This document shows, in pieces, positions 1-7,298 of a stretch of 12,887 nucleotides of DNA (within the stretch, counting starts at the first letter, position 1; every line of letters starts with the position of its first letter). The stretch is from contig JACQXL010000025.1 in the NCBI GenBank assembly GCA_016208805.1, positions 1-12,887 on the forward strand, given 5' to 3'. Position numbers and translations under genes: made by a program. This DNA is from Planctomycetota bacterium (lineage in GTDB: Bacteria; Planctomycetota; MHYJ01; JACQXL01). The notes below the pieces were generated by a model. The model had not been told where the DNA came from, searched no databases, and saw only the letters and a program-made list of their open reading frames with translations.

Positions 1-567
1 ACGGACGAGATTGCGCCGGCCGCAGTAACCACCGACAAACTGCGGGACGCAAACGTGACCCCAGCCAAGTTGTCGTTCGCCGTGCCGACCCGACCGTTAG
101 TGCCGCCGGTTACCACAGCAGAGATTGGCGATGCGCAAGTAACACCGGCCAAACTATCGTTTACACCGGTCAGCCGGCCGCTCGTCCCTCCGGCCACGCC
201 GGCTGAGATGGAAGACAGGTTCACGATTAACAACAACCTGCTGCTGTTCTCTAACCTGACCAATGCATCCGTCCCGAACACGGAAATTGATTTGTCTCCT
301 TATGTCCCTGTTGGCACGAAATATGCGATGGTCGTGATGACGCACGCCGGGGCGAGCACGATTCTGTTCGGCTACAAGGCCCAGTTCTATGCCAAGCCAA
401 CCGTTGACCCGGCCCCGTTATATCGGTTAGACACGGCGCAGAAAGATTTCACGAATTATCTGAACGTGTTAGTGCCGTTGGATGCGAACCGGAAGTTCGT
501 GACCAGCGTTTACAGGGATGGCGTTACAACGGCTTGTGAACTCTATCTAATGGGTTACATTCGTTAA
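1..567 (+). CDS. Fibre-like protein with stalk repeats, 5'-truncated by window edge
   Basis: The frame is open from base 1 with no stop and ends at TAA 565-567, so the real start lies upstream; an internal GTG at 55 is not needed as a start. The visible 188 residues open with a degenerate unit of the AVTTDKL type. Two 28-residue repeats follow (residues 16-43 and 44-71), each with the core VTPAKLSF, then RPLVPP, then AE. The remaining 117 residues are rich in T, N, V and Y and look like an all-beta globular tip ending LYLMGYIR. Short V/I-T-x-AKL repeats are common in the stalks of phage tail fibres and related trimeric fibre proteins; that is the basis for the call. No catalytic motif is visible. 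No phage gene neighbours are seen, so it could equally be a cellular surface fibre. Function is inferred from repeat style only. Confidence 0.6.
   Translation, partial: TDEIAPAAVTTDKLRDANVTPAKLSFAVPTRPLVPPVTTAEIGDAQVTPAKLSFTPVSRPLVPPATPAEMEDRFTINNNLLLFSNLTNASVPNTEIDLSPYVPVGTKYAMVVMTHAGASTILFGYKAQFYAKPTVDPAPLYRLDTAQKDFTNYLNVLVPLDANRKFVTSVYRDGVTTACELYLMGYIR
46..213 (+). repeat. 84-bp in-frame tandem repeat (2 copies) in fibre-like gene
   Basis: Bases 46-129 and 130-213 encode two 28-residue units that match at most positions, sharing VTPAKLSF, RPLVPP and a final AE pair. The DNA has diverged at third positions, so the duplication is not recent. A partial, more diverged unit precedes it at 1-45, suggesting the array continues upstream of the window. 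Confidence 0.8.
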
Positions 568-583
568 ATTGCTGACACACCCC

Positions 584-622
584 GCCCCGCTCTTTGCGAG
601 ACAAAGAGACAAAGAGCGGGGC
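584..622. terminator. Strong GC-rich hairpin after fibre-like gene
   Basis: GCCCCGCTCTTTG (584-596) pairs perfectly with CAAAGAGCGGGGC (610-622) around a 13-base loop, 16 bases after the stop codon. A second hairpin (CCCCTC/GAGGGG, 624-639) follows at once. Neither has a following T tract. This may be a rho-independent-like terminator without a U-run, or simply another palindromic repeat of the kind abundant in this window. Confidence 0.4.
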
Positions 623-650
623 ACCCCTCTCAAGAGGGGAATGTCCGCCG

Positions 651-706
651 AAGTCCCCTCTTGTCGGTGGAGATCCCGCTACTTATAGCGGGGATAGAGG
701 GGACTT
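651..706. repeat. Nested palindrome with 30-bp repeat, family A copy 1
   Basis: The outer stem AAGTCCCCTCT (651-661) pairs with AGAGGGGACTT (696-706). Inside it is a hairpin built on ATCCCGCTA/TAGCGGG. Bases 663-693 are identical over 31 bp to 9910-9940, and 663-692 matches the reverse complement of 10372-10401. Both other copies lie inside the long secreted-protein gene. This intergenic copy shows the fullest palindromic structure and is the best guide to the element's true form. Confidence 0.85.
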
Positions 707-731
707 GCGGTAAAATCTCCGCCTCTGGCGT

Positions 732-758
732 GATATCCTGATGGGCTACATTAGATAG
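732..758 (+). pseudogene. Remnant of a second fibre-gene 3' end
   Basis: The frame beginning at 732 reads DILMGYIR then TAG. The fibre-like gene ends LYLMGYIR then TAA at 567. The last 21 nucleotides match at about 15 positions with synonymous-type differences. Upstream of this the similarity is lost in palindromic repeat sequence. It looks like the decayed end of a duplicated or alternative C-terminus. Only about eight residues match, so chance similarity is possible. Confidence 0.4.
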
Positions 759-759
759 T

Positions 760-820
760 CCTACGAATAACGCCCATTCGGGACGAATTATTCGTAATTC
801 GTCCATTCGTAATTCGTAGG
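760..820. repeat. ATTCGTAATTCGT-type palindrome (family E) forming the end of nadD
   Basis: CCTACGAAT (760-768) pairs with ATTCGTAGG (812-820). Between them ACGAATTA/TAATTCGT words recur in both orientations. Read on the minus strand, bases 820-788 supply the last ten codons of nadD and its TAA stop. Related words (CACGAAT, GACGAATTAC) occur at 3472-3500, next to the uvrB start codon. Confidence 0.7.
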
Positions 821-1492
821 GCTTGAGTATAAGCCGTATTGCCTGATATATCTCTCAACAGCCGGTGGGACAAGCGACTTGACCGGCAGGTTCTTGGCTA
901 ATCTTTCTCGTATCAAGGTTGATGAGATATTGATTCGGACGCCGGCCAGATAAAGGCGCCGGCTCTTGTCCTGTAAGGGCATAGATTTCGGCCCTGCCTG
1001 CCCCGACGGCCGTCGGGACGCAGACAGGCGTTTATAGCCCGGCCGGGGCGCCACGATAAAACGACATAATTTCATTAATTCCTGTATGTTACGCCACTTA
1101 TTTAACGTCCTTAATGTATCCATACCAATGATAAAATAGAATTCCTTATCAGCCGGGTATATCTTTTTCAGTCGTCTTAGGGTCAGAATGGAGTAAATTA
1201 ACCTGCCCTTGTTCCTTATTTTCGCCTCAATATCCGATGCTTCAAAGTTGCGATACTTCTTGATTGCCAGTTTAACCATTTCCAGCCTGTGCCGGTAGGG
1301 GGCCTGCCTGTGCTGTGCGACAGCACGCAGACAGGCCAATGCCTTTATGGTTGACCGGTGCGCAAAATGCTTGGACGGTGTTGGAATAAAAAGAATCTTA
1401 TCCGGACTGAACCGTTGCATCACGGCCCGGGCAATCCGGATATGGCCGTTATGAATCGGGTTAAATGTCCCACCGAAAACTACGACCTTCAT
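788..1492 (-). CDS. nadD: Nicotinate-nucleotide adenylyltransferase with repeat-derived inserts
   Basis: NadD transfers AMP from ATP to nicotinate mononucleotide, making deamido-NAD in the cytoplasm. The nucleotidyltransferase motif GGTFNPIHNGH is at residues 7-17, HRLEM near 68-72, and the C-terminal ISSTLIRER nucleotide-binding motif is intact, so the enzyme is probably functional. At 234 residues it is longer than most relatives (about 190-215). The excess is repeat-derived: residues 52-64 and 155-168 are encoded by two copies of a CCTGCCTG/CAGACAGG palindrome, and residues 225-234 plus the stop come from an ATTCGTAATTCGT palindrome. The ATG (1490-1492) overlaps the uvrB stop as ATGA, which implies translational coupling in a uvrB-nadD operon. 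Identification is firm; the effect of the inserts is unknown. Confidence 0.93.
   Translation of the reverse strand: MKVVVFGGTFNPIHNGHIRIARAVMQRFSPDKILFIPTPSKHFAHRSTIKALACLRAVAQHRQAPYRHRLEMVKLAIKKYRNFEASDIEAKIRNKGRLIYSILTLRRLKKIYPADKEFYFIIGMDTLRTLNKWRNIQELMKLCRFIVAPRPGYKRLSASRRPSGQAGPKSMPLQDKSRRLYLAGVRINISSTLIRERLAKNLPVKSLVPPAVERYIRQYGLYSSPTNYEWTNYE
990..1029. repeat. GGCAGG palindrome (family B) inside nadD, copy 1
   Basis: CCTGCCTGC, then CCCGACGG facing CCGTCGGG, then GCAGACAGG form a long hairpin. Read in the nadD frame it encodes RLSASRRPSGQAGP (residues 155-168), placed between the APRPGYK strand and the ISSTLIRER motif. It contains no stop in that frame. Confidence 0.8.
1301..1337. repeat. 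GGCAGG palindrome (family B) inside nadD, copy 2
   Basis: GGCCTGCCTGTGCTGT pairs with ACAGCACGCAGACAGGCC, with one mismatch and a 3-base loop. In the nadD frame it encodes residues 52-64 (LACLRAVAQHRQA), in the loop just before the conserved HRLEM helix. Confidence 0.8.
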
Positions 1493-3468
1493 ATTCTGAC
1501 TTTGGTTTCTTTATTGTGAAGTTTTTCTATGGTGTCTCTTATCTGTGCCGCATCCTCAAACTTTAACTTCTTGGCCGCTTCCAGCATCTCGTCCGTCAGC
1601 TGGCGGATTATTTCGGTGGTATCCAGTTTATCGCCCTTCAATCCGGCCGCCCGGCGGATGATGTTGTTCACTTCGGTCTCTTCATCAATGCCGCGTGAGA
1701 TTTCCTTGTTAATAGTCTTGGGCGTAATCTTATGTTTTTTGTTATAACTCAGTTGGATATTCCGGCGACGGGTAGTTTCATCTATGGCCTTCTGCATAGA
1801 TGCGGTAACCTGGTCGGCATAAAGAACGACCAGCCCGTTGATATTCCGGGCCGTCCGTCCTACCGTCTGAATGATGGAAGTGGTGGAGCGCAAGAATCCT
1901 TCCTTGTCCGCATCCAGAATCACCACCAGTGAAACCTCGGGTAAATCAAGACCTTCTCTCAAGAGGTTCACGCCGACCAGCACATCAAATTTACGCTCTC
2001 GGAGCGCGCGTAAAATCCTGGTTCGTTCTATCGTATCAATCTCCGAATGAAGATATTTACCTTTAATCCCTTTATCCTGCAAATAATAACTCAAATCCTC
2101 GGCCAGCCGTTTGGTCAGGGTGGTGACCAGTATTCGTTCCTTGCGTTTTATCCGCGGCATCATCTCTTTAATCAGGTCTTCTATCTGGCCTTTTATGGGT
2201 CTGACCTCAATCTTAGGGTCAACCAACCCGGTCGGCCTGATTATCTGTTCGGCGATTTGCCCGGCGCTATGTTTTACCTCGTACGGCCCGGGCGTGGCCG
2301 AGACAAAGATGACCTGGCCGACAGTCTGTTCCCATTCCTCAAACCGCATCGGCCGGTTATCCAGCGCCGAGGGCAGGCGGAAGCCGTATTCAATCAGGAC
2401 TTCTTTGCGGGAACGGTCGCCGTGATACATACCGTTCACCTGCGGCACGGCCGTATGCGACTCGTCCACAAAACACAGGAAATTATCAGGGAAATAATCA
2501 ATCAACGTATCCGGCCGCTGGCCGGCTATTCTACCGCTGAAGTGACGCGAATAATTCTCTATCCCTTTGCAGTAACCCAGTTCCGTGAGCATCTCCATAT
2601 CATAATTCGTCCGGGTCTCCAGACGTTTGGCTTCCAATAACTTATTGGCAGACTTTAACTGAGGAGAATATTCTTTCAGTTCCGCCCTGATTGATTGGAT
2701 GGCCCGTGTTACTTTATCCGGCGGCATCACGAAGTGTTTGGCGGCAAATAGAGTATATTGTTTCAGCGGCGTTATCGTTTCTTTGGTCACCGGATGAATC
2801 CTAGCGATATCCCGGATGCCGCCGGCATTCATAATAATCTTGACGGCGGTTTCTTCATAAGATGGGAATATTTCTATTGATTCTCCTCTGACCCGGAACA
2901 AGCCCGGCTTGAATTCCATCTCGTTGCGTTCGTACTGGATTTCCACGAGCCGTTTGAGGATTGCCTGTTGATCGATATTCTCGCCTTTACGGAGCAGCAG
3001 TGTCATCTCGGCATAATCCTGGGGCGAGCCGAGCGCATAGATGCAGGAAACGCTGGCTACGATGATGACATCCTGGCGCGACATCAAAGCGCTGGTCGCG
3101 GCCAGCCGCAGGCGCTCAAGGTTCTCATTAATTGCCGCATCCTTTTCGATGTAGATATCCTTCTGGGGCAGGTATGCCTCGGGCTGATAGTAATCGTAAT
3201 AACTGACAAAATAATGAACGGCATTGTGGGGAAAGAACTCTTTAAACTCCGAGTATAATTGGGCGGCTAAGGTCTTATTGGGCGAAAGGACCAGGGTCGG
3301 ACGGCTGACCTGCTGGATAATATTGGCCATCGTAAAGGTCTTGCCTGAGCCGGTCACGCCCAACAGGGTCTGATAACGTGCGCCGGATTTAAGACCGTGC
3401 ACCAGTTGCCGGATGGCCGGTGGCTGGTCGCCGTCCGGTTTGAACTTGCTGACAAGGCGAAATTCCAT
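1489..3468 (-). CDS. uvrB: Excinuclease ABC subunit B
   Basis: UvrB is the damage-verifying helicase-like subunit of UvrABC nucleotide excision repair; it takes DNA from UvrA and recruits UvrC. The 659-residue length is normal for the family. Walker A GVTGSGKT is at residues 37-44. The damage-probing beta-hairpin region (YYDYYQPEAYLPQKD) follows near residue 90. The DESH Walker B box begins at D335, then the VSATPGPYE motif and helicase motifs V/VI (REGLDLPEVS, QTVGRTARN). A C-terminal UVR motif (EAAKKLKFEDAAQIRD) binds UvrC. The start MEFRLVSKFKPDGDQP is the usual N-terminus. No clear Shine-Dalgarno is seen, because CACGAAT repeat sequence lies three bases upstream of the ATG. The stop overlaps the nadD start. 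Confidence 0.97.
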   Translation of the reverse strand: MEFRLVSKFKPDGDQPPAIRQLVHGLKSGARYQTLLGVTGSGKTFTMANIIQQVSRPTLVLSPNKTLAAQLYSEFKEFFPHNAVHYFVSYYDYYQPEAYLPQKDIYIEKDAAINENLERLRLAATSALMSRQDVIIVASVSCIYALGSPQDYAEMTLLLRKGENIDQQAILKRLVEIQYERNEMEFKPGLFRVRGESIEIFPSYEETAVKIIMNAGGIRDIARIHPVTKETITPLKQYTLFAAKHFVMPPDKVTRAIQSIRAELKEYSPQLKSANKLLEAKRLETRTNYDMEMLTELGYCKGIENYSRHFSGRIAGQRPDTLIDYFPDNFLCFVDESHTAVPQVNGMYHGDRSRKEVLIEYGFRLPSALDNRPMRFEEWEQTVGQVIFVSATPGPYEVKHSAGQIAEQIIRPTGLVDPKIEVRPIKGQIEDLIKEMMPRIKRKERILVTTLTKRLAEDLSYYLQDKGIKGKYLHSEIDTIERTRILRALRERKFDVLVGVNLLREGLDLPEVSLVVILDADKEGFLRSTTSIIQTVGRTARNINGLVVLYADQVTASMQKAIDETTRRRNIQLSYNKKHKITPKTINKEISRGIDEETEVNNIIRRAAGLKGDKLDTTEIIRQLTDEMLEAAKKLKFEDAAQIRDTIEKLHNKETKVRI

Positions 3469-3471
3469 AAA

Positions 3472-3500
3472 ACACGAATCCCACGAATATGACGAATTAC
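3472..3500. repeat. CACGAAT-type repeat against the uvrB start
   Basis: The words CACGAAT, CACGAATATG and GACGAATTAC are repeated here, beginning three bases upstream of the uvrB ATG (3466-3468, minus strand). They resemble the family E words at 760-820. The insertion occupies the place where a ribosome binding site would be expected. Confidence 0.5.
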
Positions 3501-3704
3501 ACTAATTCCTGAACTCTTGCGACCTGTCTGCCGTGCTCGGCACAGGCAGGAACGCTCCCTTCCTGTCATTGCGAGGTCGCCGAAGACGACCGTGGCAATC
3601 TCGGTTTTATGCGAAAAATGAGATTGCTTCGGTCGTTTCACTCCCTCGCAATGACACTTTGGGACGCTTCGTTTCCCGTTTCGCAAGAGTTCAGTAATTC
3701 GTGT
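3499..3704. mobile_element. Composite MITE-like inverted-repeat element between uvrB and antiporter
   Basis: The ends form a 24-bp inverted repeat with two mismatches: ACACTAATTC-CTGAACTCTTGCGA (3499-3522) against its complement at 3681-3704. Inside are a family B GGCAGG palindrome (3523-3550) and a family D palindrome (3564-3656) whose 13-bp ends TGTCATTGCGAGG and CCTCGCAATGACA match perfectly. A further inner pair GCAATCTC/GAGATTGC is present. The end word CTGAACTCTTGCGAAACG recurs exactly at 8807-8824 beside another family D copy. No transposase is encoded, so the element would be non-autonomous. It fills the uvrB/antiporter divergent intergenic region and may hold or disrupt both promoters. 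Confidence 0.75.
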
Positions 3705-3762
3705 TCTAATATAACATTCCGTTTTCTCTTGACAAGGATAATCAGAAAAGTAAAGTTCCAAT

Positions 3763-5142
3763 ATGCTCAAAGTGCGGCACCTGTGGTTTGGGCTACTTCT
3801 GTCGGTAATTGCTCTTACCGTTGTGTTTGCCGGCGAGGACGCATCTGAAATCGGCAAAAACCTTCCGCCATGGTCGGTCGTGCCGTTTATCCTGATGCTC
3901 CTTTCCATCGCTATTATCCCGCTCGCCTTCAAACACTGGTGGGAAAGCCATTTTAACAAAGGCATCATCGCTTTCCTGCTGGGTGTGCCGGTGGCGATTT
4001 ATATCCTGACGGTTCATCCGCCGGAACTTCTGACCGTGGCGCTTGATTATATCTCGTTTATCATCCTGCTCGGTTCGCTTTACGTCATCTCCGGCGGAAT
4101 TTATATCAAGGGGTCAATGGCCGGCACGCCATTGATTAATACGGTGATGCTGGGCATCGGTGCGGCGCTGGCCAGTTTTATCGGCACGACCGGCGCATCA
4201 ATGCTCCTCATTCGGCCGCTGATTCGGGCCAACAAGGCGCGCCATAATAAGGCCCATATCATTATCTTCTTCATATTCATCGTCAGCAACTGCGGCGGGT
4301 TATTGACGCCGTTGGGCGACCCGCCTTTGTTCCTGGGCTTTCTCAAAGGCGTTCCTTTCCTGTGGACATTCTATTTGTGGAAGGAATGGCTGTTTGTCTG
4401 CGGCGCGACGCTGGTTATCTTCAATATCTTTGACCAGATTAAGTTTAACCGGGAAGATGTTGCTACCCCGGGCGCGTTGACCGAGCAAGTTGAGCCCAAG
4501 CATCCGCTGGGCATTGAGGGCTCTGTTAATTTCCTGTTCCTGGGCGGGGTGGTTGCCGCGATATTCCTTTCCGGCCGCCTCAACTGGCAATTCGGAATAA
4601 AAGAGGCATTTATGGCGTTGATGGCCGTATTGTCATTGGTAACGACAAAGAAGCATACTCGTAAATCCAACGAGTTTACCTTCAGTCCGATAATAGAAGT
4701 GGCGGTCCTGTTTATCGGCATCTTCATAACGATGATACCGGCCCTGATGATACTCAATGCCCGCGGCGCTGAATTAGGACTGAGCCAGCCCTGGCATTTC
4801 TTCTGGGCCACCGGTTCGCTTTCCAGTTTTCTGGATAATGCGCCGACCTATCTGACAATGACTTCAACGGCCAGCGGGGTGCTGGGTGTACCGCTCAGTG
4901 AGCACTACCTCAAAGATTTATTGGCACTGGGTGAGCAGGGCGTATTATTACTGACTGCGGTTTCCTGCGGCGCCGTCTTTATGGGCGCCAATACCTACAT
5001 CGGTAACGGCCCGAACTTTATGGTCAAGGCCATTGCCGAAGAGTCGCATATCAAGATGCCGTCATTCTTCGGCTATATGGTTTATTCCATTCTGATACTT
5101 ATCCCGATATTCATCATAACTACGATGCTCTTTTTCCTGTAG
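3763..5142 (+). CDS. Sodium/proton antiporter-like ion transporter (NhaD/CitMHS-like, IT superfamily)
   Basis: This 459-residue polytopic inner-membrane protein has about eleven or twelve hydrophobic segments, with an N-terminal hydrophobic leader (residues 7-23) before the first conserved segment. Two half-repeats each carry a polar re-entrant motif: SNCGGLLTPLGDPP (residues 175-188) and SSFLDNAPT (354-362), followed by GANTYIGNGPN. LDNAPT and the SN...GDPP motif are typical of the NhaD/ArsB/citrate-transporter superfamily; proteins of this subtype are usually annotated sodium:proton antiporter or putative citrate transporter. Substrate is not proven by sequence. Upstream, a consensus TTGACA (3729-3734) is present but the matching -10 (AAAGTT) is poor, and no strong ribosome site is seen. 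It is divergent from uvrB and stands alone. Confidence 0.85.
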   Translation: MLKVRHLWFGLLLSVIALTVVFAGEDASEIGKNLPPWSVVPFILMLLSIAIIPLAFKHWWESHFNKGIIAFLLGVPVAIYILTVHPPELLTVALDYISFIILLGSLYVISGGIYIKGSMAGTPLINTVMLGIGAALASFIGTTGASMLLIRPLIRANKARHNKAHIIIFFIFIVSNCGGLLTPLGDPPLFLGFLKGVPFLWTFYLWKEWLFVCGATLVIFNIFDQIKFNREDVATPGALTEQVEPKHPLGIEGSVNFLFLGGVVAAIFLSGRLNWQFGIKEAFMALMAVLSLVTTKKHTRKSNEFTFSPIIEVAVLFIGIFITMIPALMILNARGAELGLSQPWHFFWATGSLSSFLDNAPTYLTMTSTASGVLGVPLSEHYLKDLLALGEQGVLLLTAVSCGAVFMGANTYIGNGPNFMVKAIAEESHIKMPSFFGYMVYSILILIPIFIITTMLFFL

Positions 5143-5149
5143 TAAATAT

Positions 5150-5314
5150 GAGATTGTTGAAAAACCTATTTCAGCGCCCCCTTGTCATTCCTGCCCCTGC
5201 TTCCGCAGGGGTGAACTCCAGCAGGCGCCGCCCCCGCGAAAGCGGGGGAATCCAGGATTTATGGATTCCCGTTTTCACGGGAATGACAGTTTGGAGGACT
5301 TCTTTAACAGTCTC
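5150..5314. repeat. GTCATTCCTGC palindrome (family C) with private outer inverted repeat, copy 1
   Basis: The core runs from TGTCATTCCTGC (5183) to GGGAATGACA (5288) with several internal hairpins (CCCCTGC/GCAGGGG, CCCCCGCGAAAGCGGGGG). It is flanked by GAGATTGTTGAAAAA (5150-5164), which matches the complement of 5300-5314 at 12 of 15 positions. The element begins eight bases after the antiporter stop codon and may act as a transcript end. Confidence 0.7.
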
Positions 5315-5364
5315 AATATACTTGATTTTATTATTTATTGCAGTATATTATTGAGGGTAACATA

Positions 5365-5480
5365 GTTAATGTCCGCCCTTTTTGTCATTCCTGCGAAAGC
5401 AGGAATCCAGAAAGTCGCTAAAATACTGGATTCCCGCCTACGCGGGAATGACATCGTAGAGGGGTGGTTAGGACATTAAC
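5365..5480. repeat. GTCATTCCTGC palindrome (family C) with private outer inverted repeat, copy 2
   Basis: The core runs from TGTCATTCCTGCGAAAGCAGG (5383) to CGCGGGAATGACA (5453). It is bracketed by a perfect 10-bp inverted repeat, GTTAATGTCC (5365-5374) and GGACATTAAC (5471-5480). The outer sequence differs from that of copy 1 although the cores are alike. Confidence 0.75.
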
Positions 5481-5514
5481 AATATGAGGCTCAATAGTGT
5501 TAGAGGTGAGGAAT

Positions 5515-5824
5515 ATGGATAAGTTAATGTCACGGATTGGATGGGCGATTATACTAACGGTTGTCCTGCCCCTTGGTTATGGCGGATTATGCGATAAAGG
5601 CGACAGCAACAGCAGTAGCGGGGCATTTTTATCGGAGATTGGAACTGTTAGATTTATTGATATTGAGGGTGGCTTTTATGGCATAAACGGCGACACTGGT
5701 CAGAATTATGACCCAATTAATTTAGGAACAGAGTGTAAGATTCAAATATAAACGCCGTGATGACCGTGGGAGTATCCATATGTGGGGCATAGTAATTGAA
5801 ATCGTTGAAATAAGCAAATTATAG
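5515..5824 (+). pseudogene. Small exported protein with GGFYGI motif, apparently frameshifted
   Basis: ATG 5515 follows a good ribosome site (GGTGAGG). The first frame gives 78 residues to TAA 5749-5751: a hydrophobic signal-like segment (residues 6-25), a cysteine at 27, then GTVRFIDIEGGFYGINGD and YDPINLG. From 5735 the next frame continues in the same style with VRFKYKRRDDRGS, then IHMWGIVIEIVEISKL, ending TAG 5822-5824. I recall intact relatives in which GGFYGI, YDP.NL, VRF and SIHMWG occur in one chain, so one base appears to be gained (or several lost) near 5734. The restored gene would end 15 bases before the first toroid gene, suggesting an operon. It may be a true pseudogene, a sequencing or assembly error, or a truncated functional protein. 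Function unknown. Confidence 0.6.
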
Positions 5825-5839
5825 AACAGGAGTTAAGTT

Positions 5840-7057
5840 ATGCGCCGTTTATCAATTATCATTATCGGATTGTTATTTACCTGCGCCCTCAGTTTCGGGG
5901 AAGACCCCGGTCAACCCAAAATCGCCAAGCCCGGCGCCAAGAAGCCGGACGACCCGGTCAATATCGCCATTGACAAAGGCGTTGCATATCTGATGGGTAA
6001 GACTATTACCGGCGGCAGCAGAGAGTCGGAATTAGTAGCGTTGACGCTCATTCATTGTGAAATCAAGTCCAATGACCCGAAACTCAAAGACCTCATTGAC
6101 AAGGTTGCGGCCAAATCGTTAAGCCAGACCTATAATGTGGCAGTTAAGGCAATGGTGCTGGAGGCATACGACCGTGTCAAGTATCAATCACTGATAGCCG
6201 AATGTGCCCAGGCGCTGGTGAATCATCAATCGGTTGAAGGGCTCTGGGGCTATGCCGCCGTCTACAAAAAGGATAAAGATATCACGCCGACCAAGACCAA
6301 GGGCACGCCCGGCGCGATAGAAGTAATTACGGACAAGGATGGCGCCAAGATGAAAGACACCAAACCGCTATCAGGCGGTTATGAAGTAAAGCGGAACAAC
6401 CCCAAACGGCCGAGCGGCGGCGACAACTCCAACACCCAGTTTGCACTCCTTGGGCTTCGCTCGGCCGCCCGGGCCGGCGTAACGATTCCCAAGGAAACCT
6501 GGCTGGATGCAGTCAAATGGCTCAAGGGCGTTCAGGTCGGTGACGGCGGCTGGTCTTATGTTAATCCCAACGAAGGTCCGTCTTATGGTTCTATGACCTG
6601 TGCCGGCATCTGCGGGCTGGCCATTGCCCTGTGTTATTCCGAACAGGACTTCCAGAACGATGGCTCCATCCAGCGCGGGCTGAACTGGCTGGGCAATAAT
6701 CTTAAATACGCCAACAACCCCGGCGCGAGTAACTCGATAATGAAAGGGTTTGGTCCGGGCGACCTGGTGTGGCATTATTATTTCGTTTACGGCATAGAAC
6801 GGGTCGGCGCGGTCCTGGGACTGGAGGAAATTAGCGGGCATAACTGGTATAAAGAAGGCGCGGAATACCTGGTCGGCGCACAGAGCGCCAAAGACGGCTC
6901 CTGGAACACCACCAACGACGACGCCCACAGCAGTATCATTGCCGATACCTGTTTTGCATTGCTATTCCTGAAGAAGGCCACGCCCAAACTGGAACTCAAG
7001 GCCGTCATCACCGGCAAGGAAGAAACACCTCCGTCTGCGCCGGAAGAAAAGAAATAA
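5840..7057 (+). CDS. Secreted alpha-toroid (prenyltransferase/squalene-cyclase repeat) protein 1
   Basis: The 405-residue product starts at ATG 5840 after AGGAG (5828-5832). Residues 1-20 form a signal peptide (MRR plus a hydrophobic core). The mature part begins with a proline/lysine-rich linker, then IAIDKGVAYL, the usual first helix of these proteins. KRPSGGDNSNTQFALLGL is at about 189-206. QW-like motifs GDGGWSY (234-240) and DGSW (352-355) mark alpha-alpha toroid repeats. The chain ends in a P/E/K-rich tail. It lacks the DxDD box of squalene-hopene cyclases, and no zinc ligand set of protein prenyltransferases is evident. It is therefore probably a non-enzymatic or unknown-function toroid, exported to the periplasm or surface. 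The gene is a tandem paralogue of 7597-8805. The family is common in Planctomycetota; role unknown. Confidence 0.85.
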   Translation: MRRLSIIIIGLLFTCALSFGEDPGQPKIAKPGAKKPDDPVNIAIDKGVAYLMGKTITGGSRESELVALTLIHCEIKSNDPKLKDLIDKVAAKSLSQTYNVAVKAMVLEAYDRVKYQSLIAECAQALVNHQSVEGLWGYAAVYKKDKDITPTKTKGTPGAIEVITDKDGAKMKDTKPLSGGYEVKRNNPKRPSGGDNSNTQFALLGLRSAARAGVTIPKETWLDAVKWLKGVQVGDGGWSYVNPNEGPSYGSMTCAGICGLAIALCYSEQDFQNDGSIQRGLNWLGNNLKYANNPGASNSIMKGFGPGDLVWHYYFVYGIERVGAVLGLEEISGHNWYKEGAEYLVGAQSAKDGSWNTTNDDAHSSIIADTCFALLFLKKATPKLELKAVITGKEETPPSAPEEKK

Positions 7058-7298
7058 GCATAAACAGTGTGCGCCCGGCGCACTCAGGCCCGTGATTCAC
7101 GGACTGGAATACTATGCCCTAAAATTAGCAGCGGCACGGGCTGATTAGAGGAGCCATCCGGCCAAAAATTACCACCTTCGTTTCCCCAAAACCACTACCT
7201 GTAGTAGCGTTTTGGCTTAGGACCACTACATATGGTATATTTAGGACATACCGGTATGGGGCCGGAGGGGGGACACTCCGGGGGGTAGCATATACACT
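7058..7298. other. Intergenic region between toroid genes, with hairpins, no gene
   Basis: No credible reading frame is seen. Short hairpins occur just after the stop: GTGCGCC/GGCGCAC (7069-7083) and CCGTG/CACGG (7090-7102). A looser fold, CCAAAAC...GTTTTGG, lies near 7186-7216. From about 7225 the sequence becomes rich in GGACA, CACTAC and TATGG words, apparently diverged forms of the 22-bp units that follow. One of the first hairpins may end transcription of toroid gene 1, although no T run follows. Confidence 0.5.

Noticed and set aside
1..54. Start of the first gene at GTG 55.
   Set aside because: The same frame is open through bases 1-54 and encodes a further diverged stalk unit, so GTG 55 is internal.
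2047..2640. Long plus-strand frame opposite uvrB.
   Set aside because: It lies wholly antisense to a well-conserved uvrB. The translated sequence has no recognisable motif and no ribosome site.
3354..3968. Minus-strand 204-codon frame across the uvrB start, the intergenic element and the antiporter start.
   Set aside because: It overlaps two confidently identified genes and translates the family B and D palindromes. The composition is not protein-like.
5148..5354. A 68-codon frame directly after the antiporter, with a hydrophobic C-terminus.
   Set aside because: Its first part and middle are the outer inverted repeat and the core of a family C palindrome (5150-5314) translated through. No ribosome site is present. 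It is best explained as repeat DNA.
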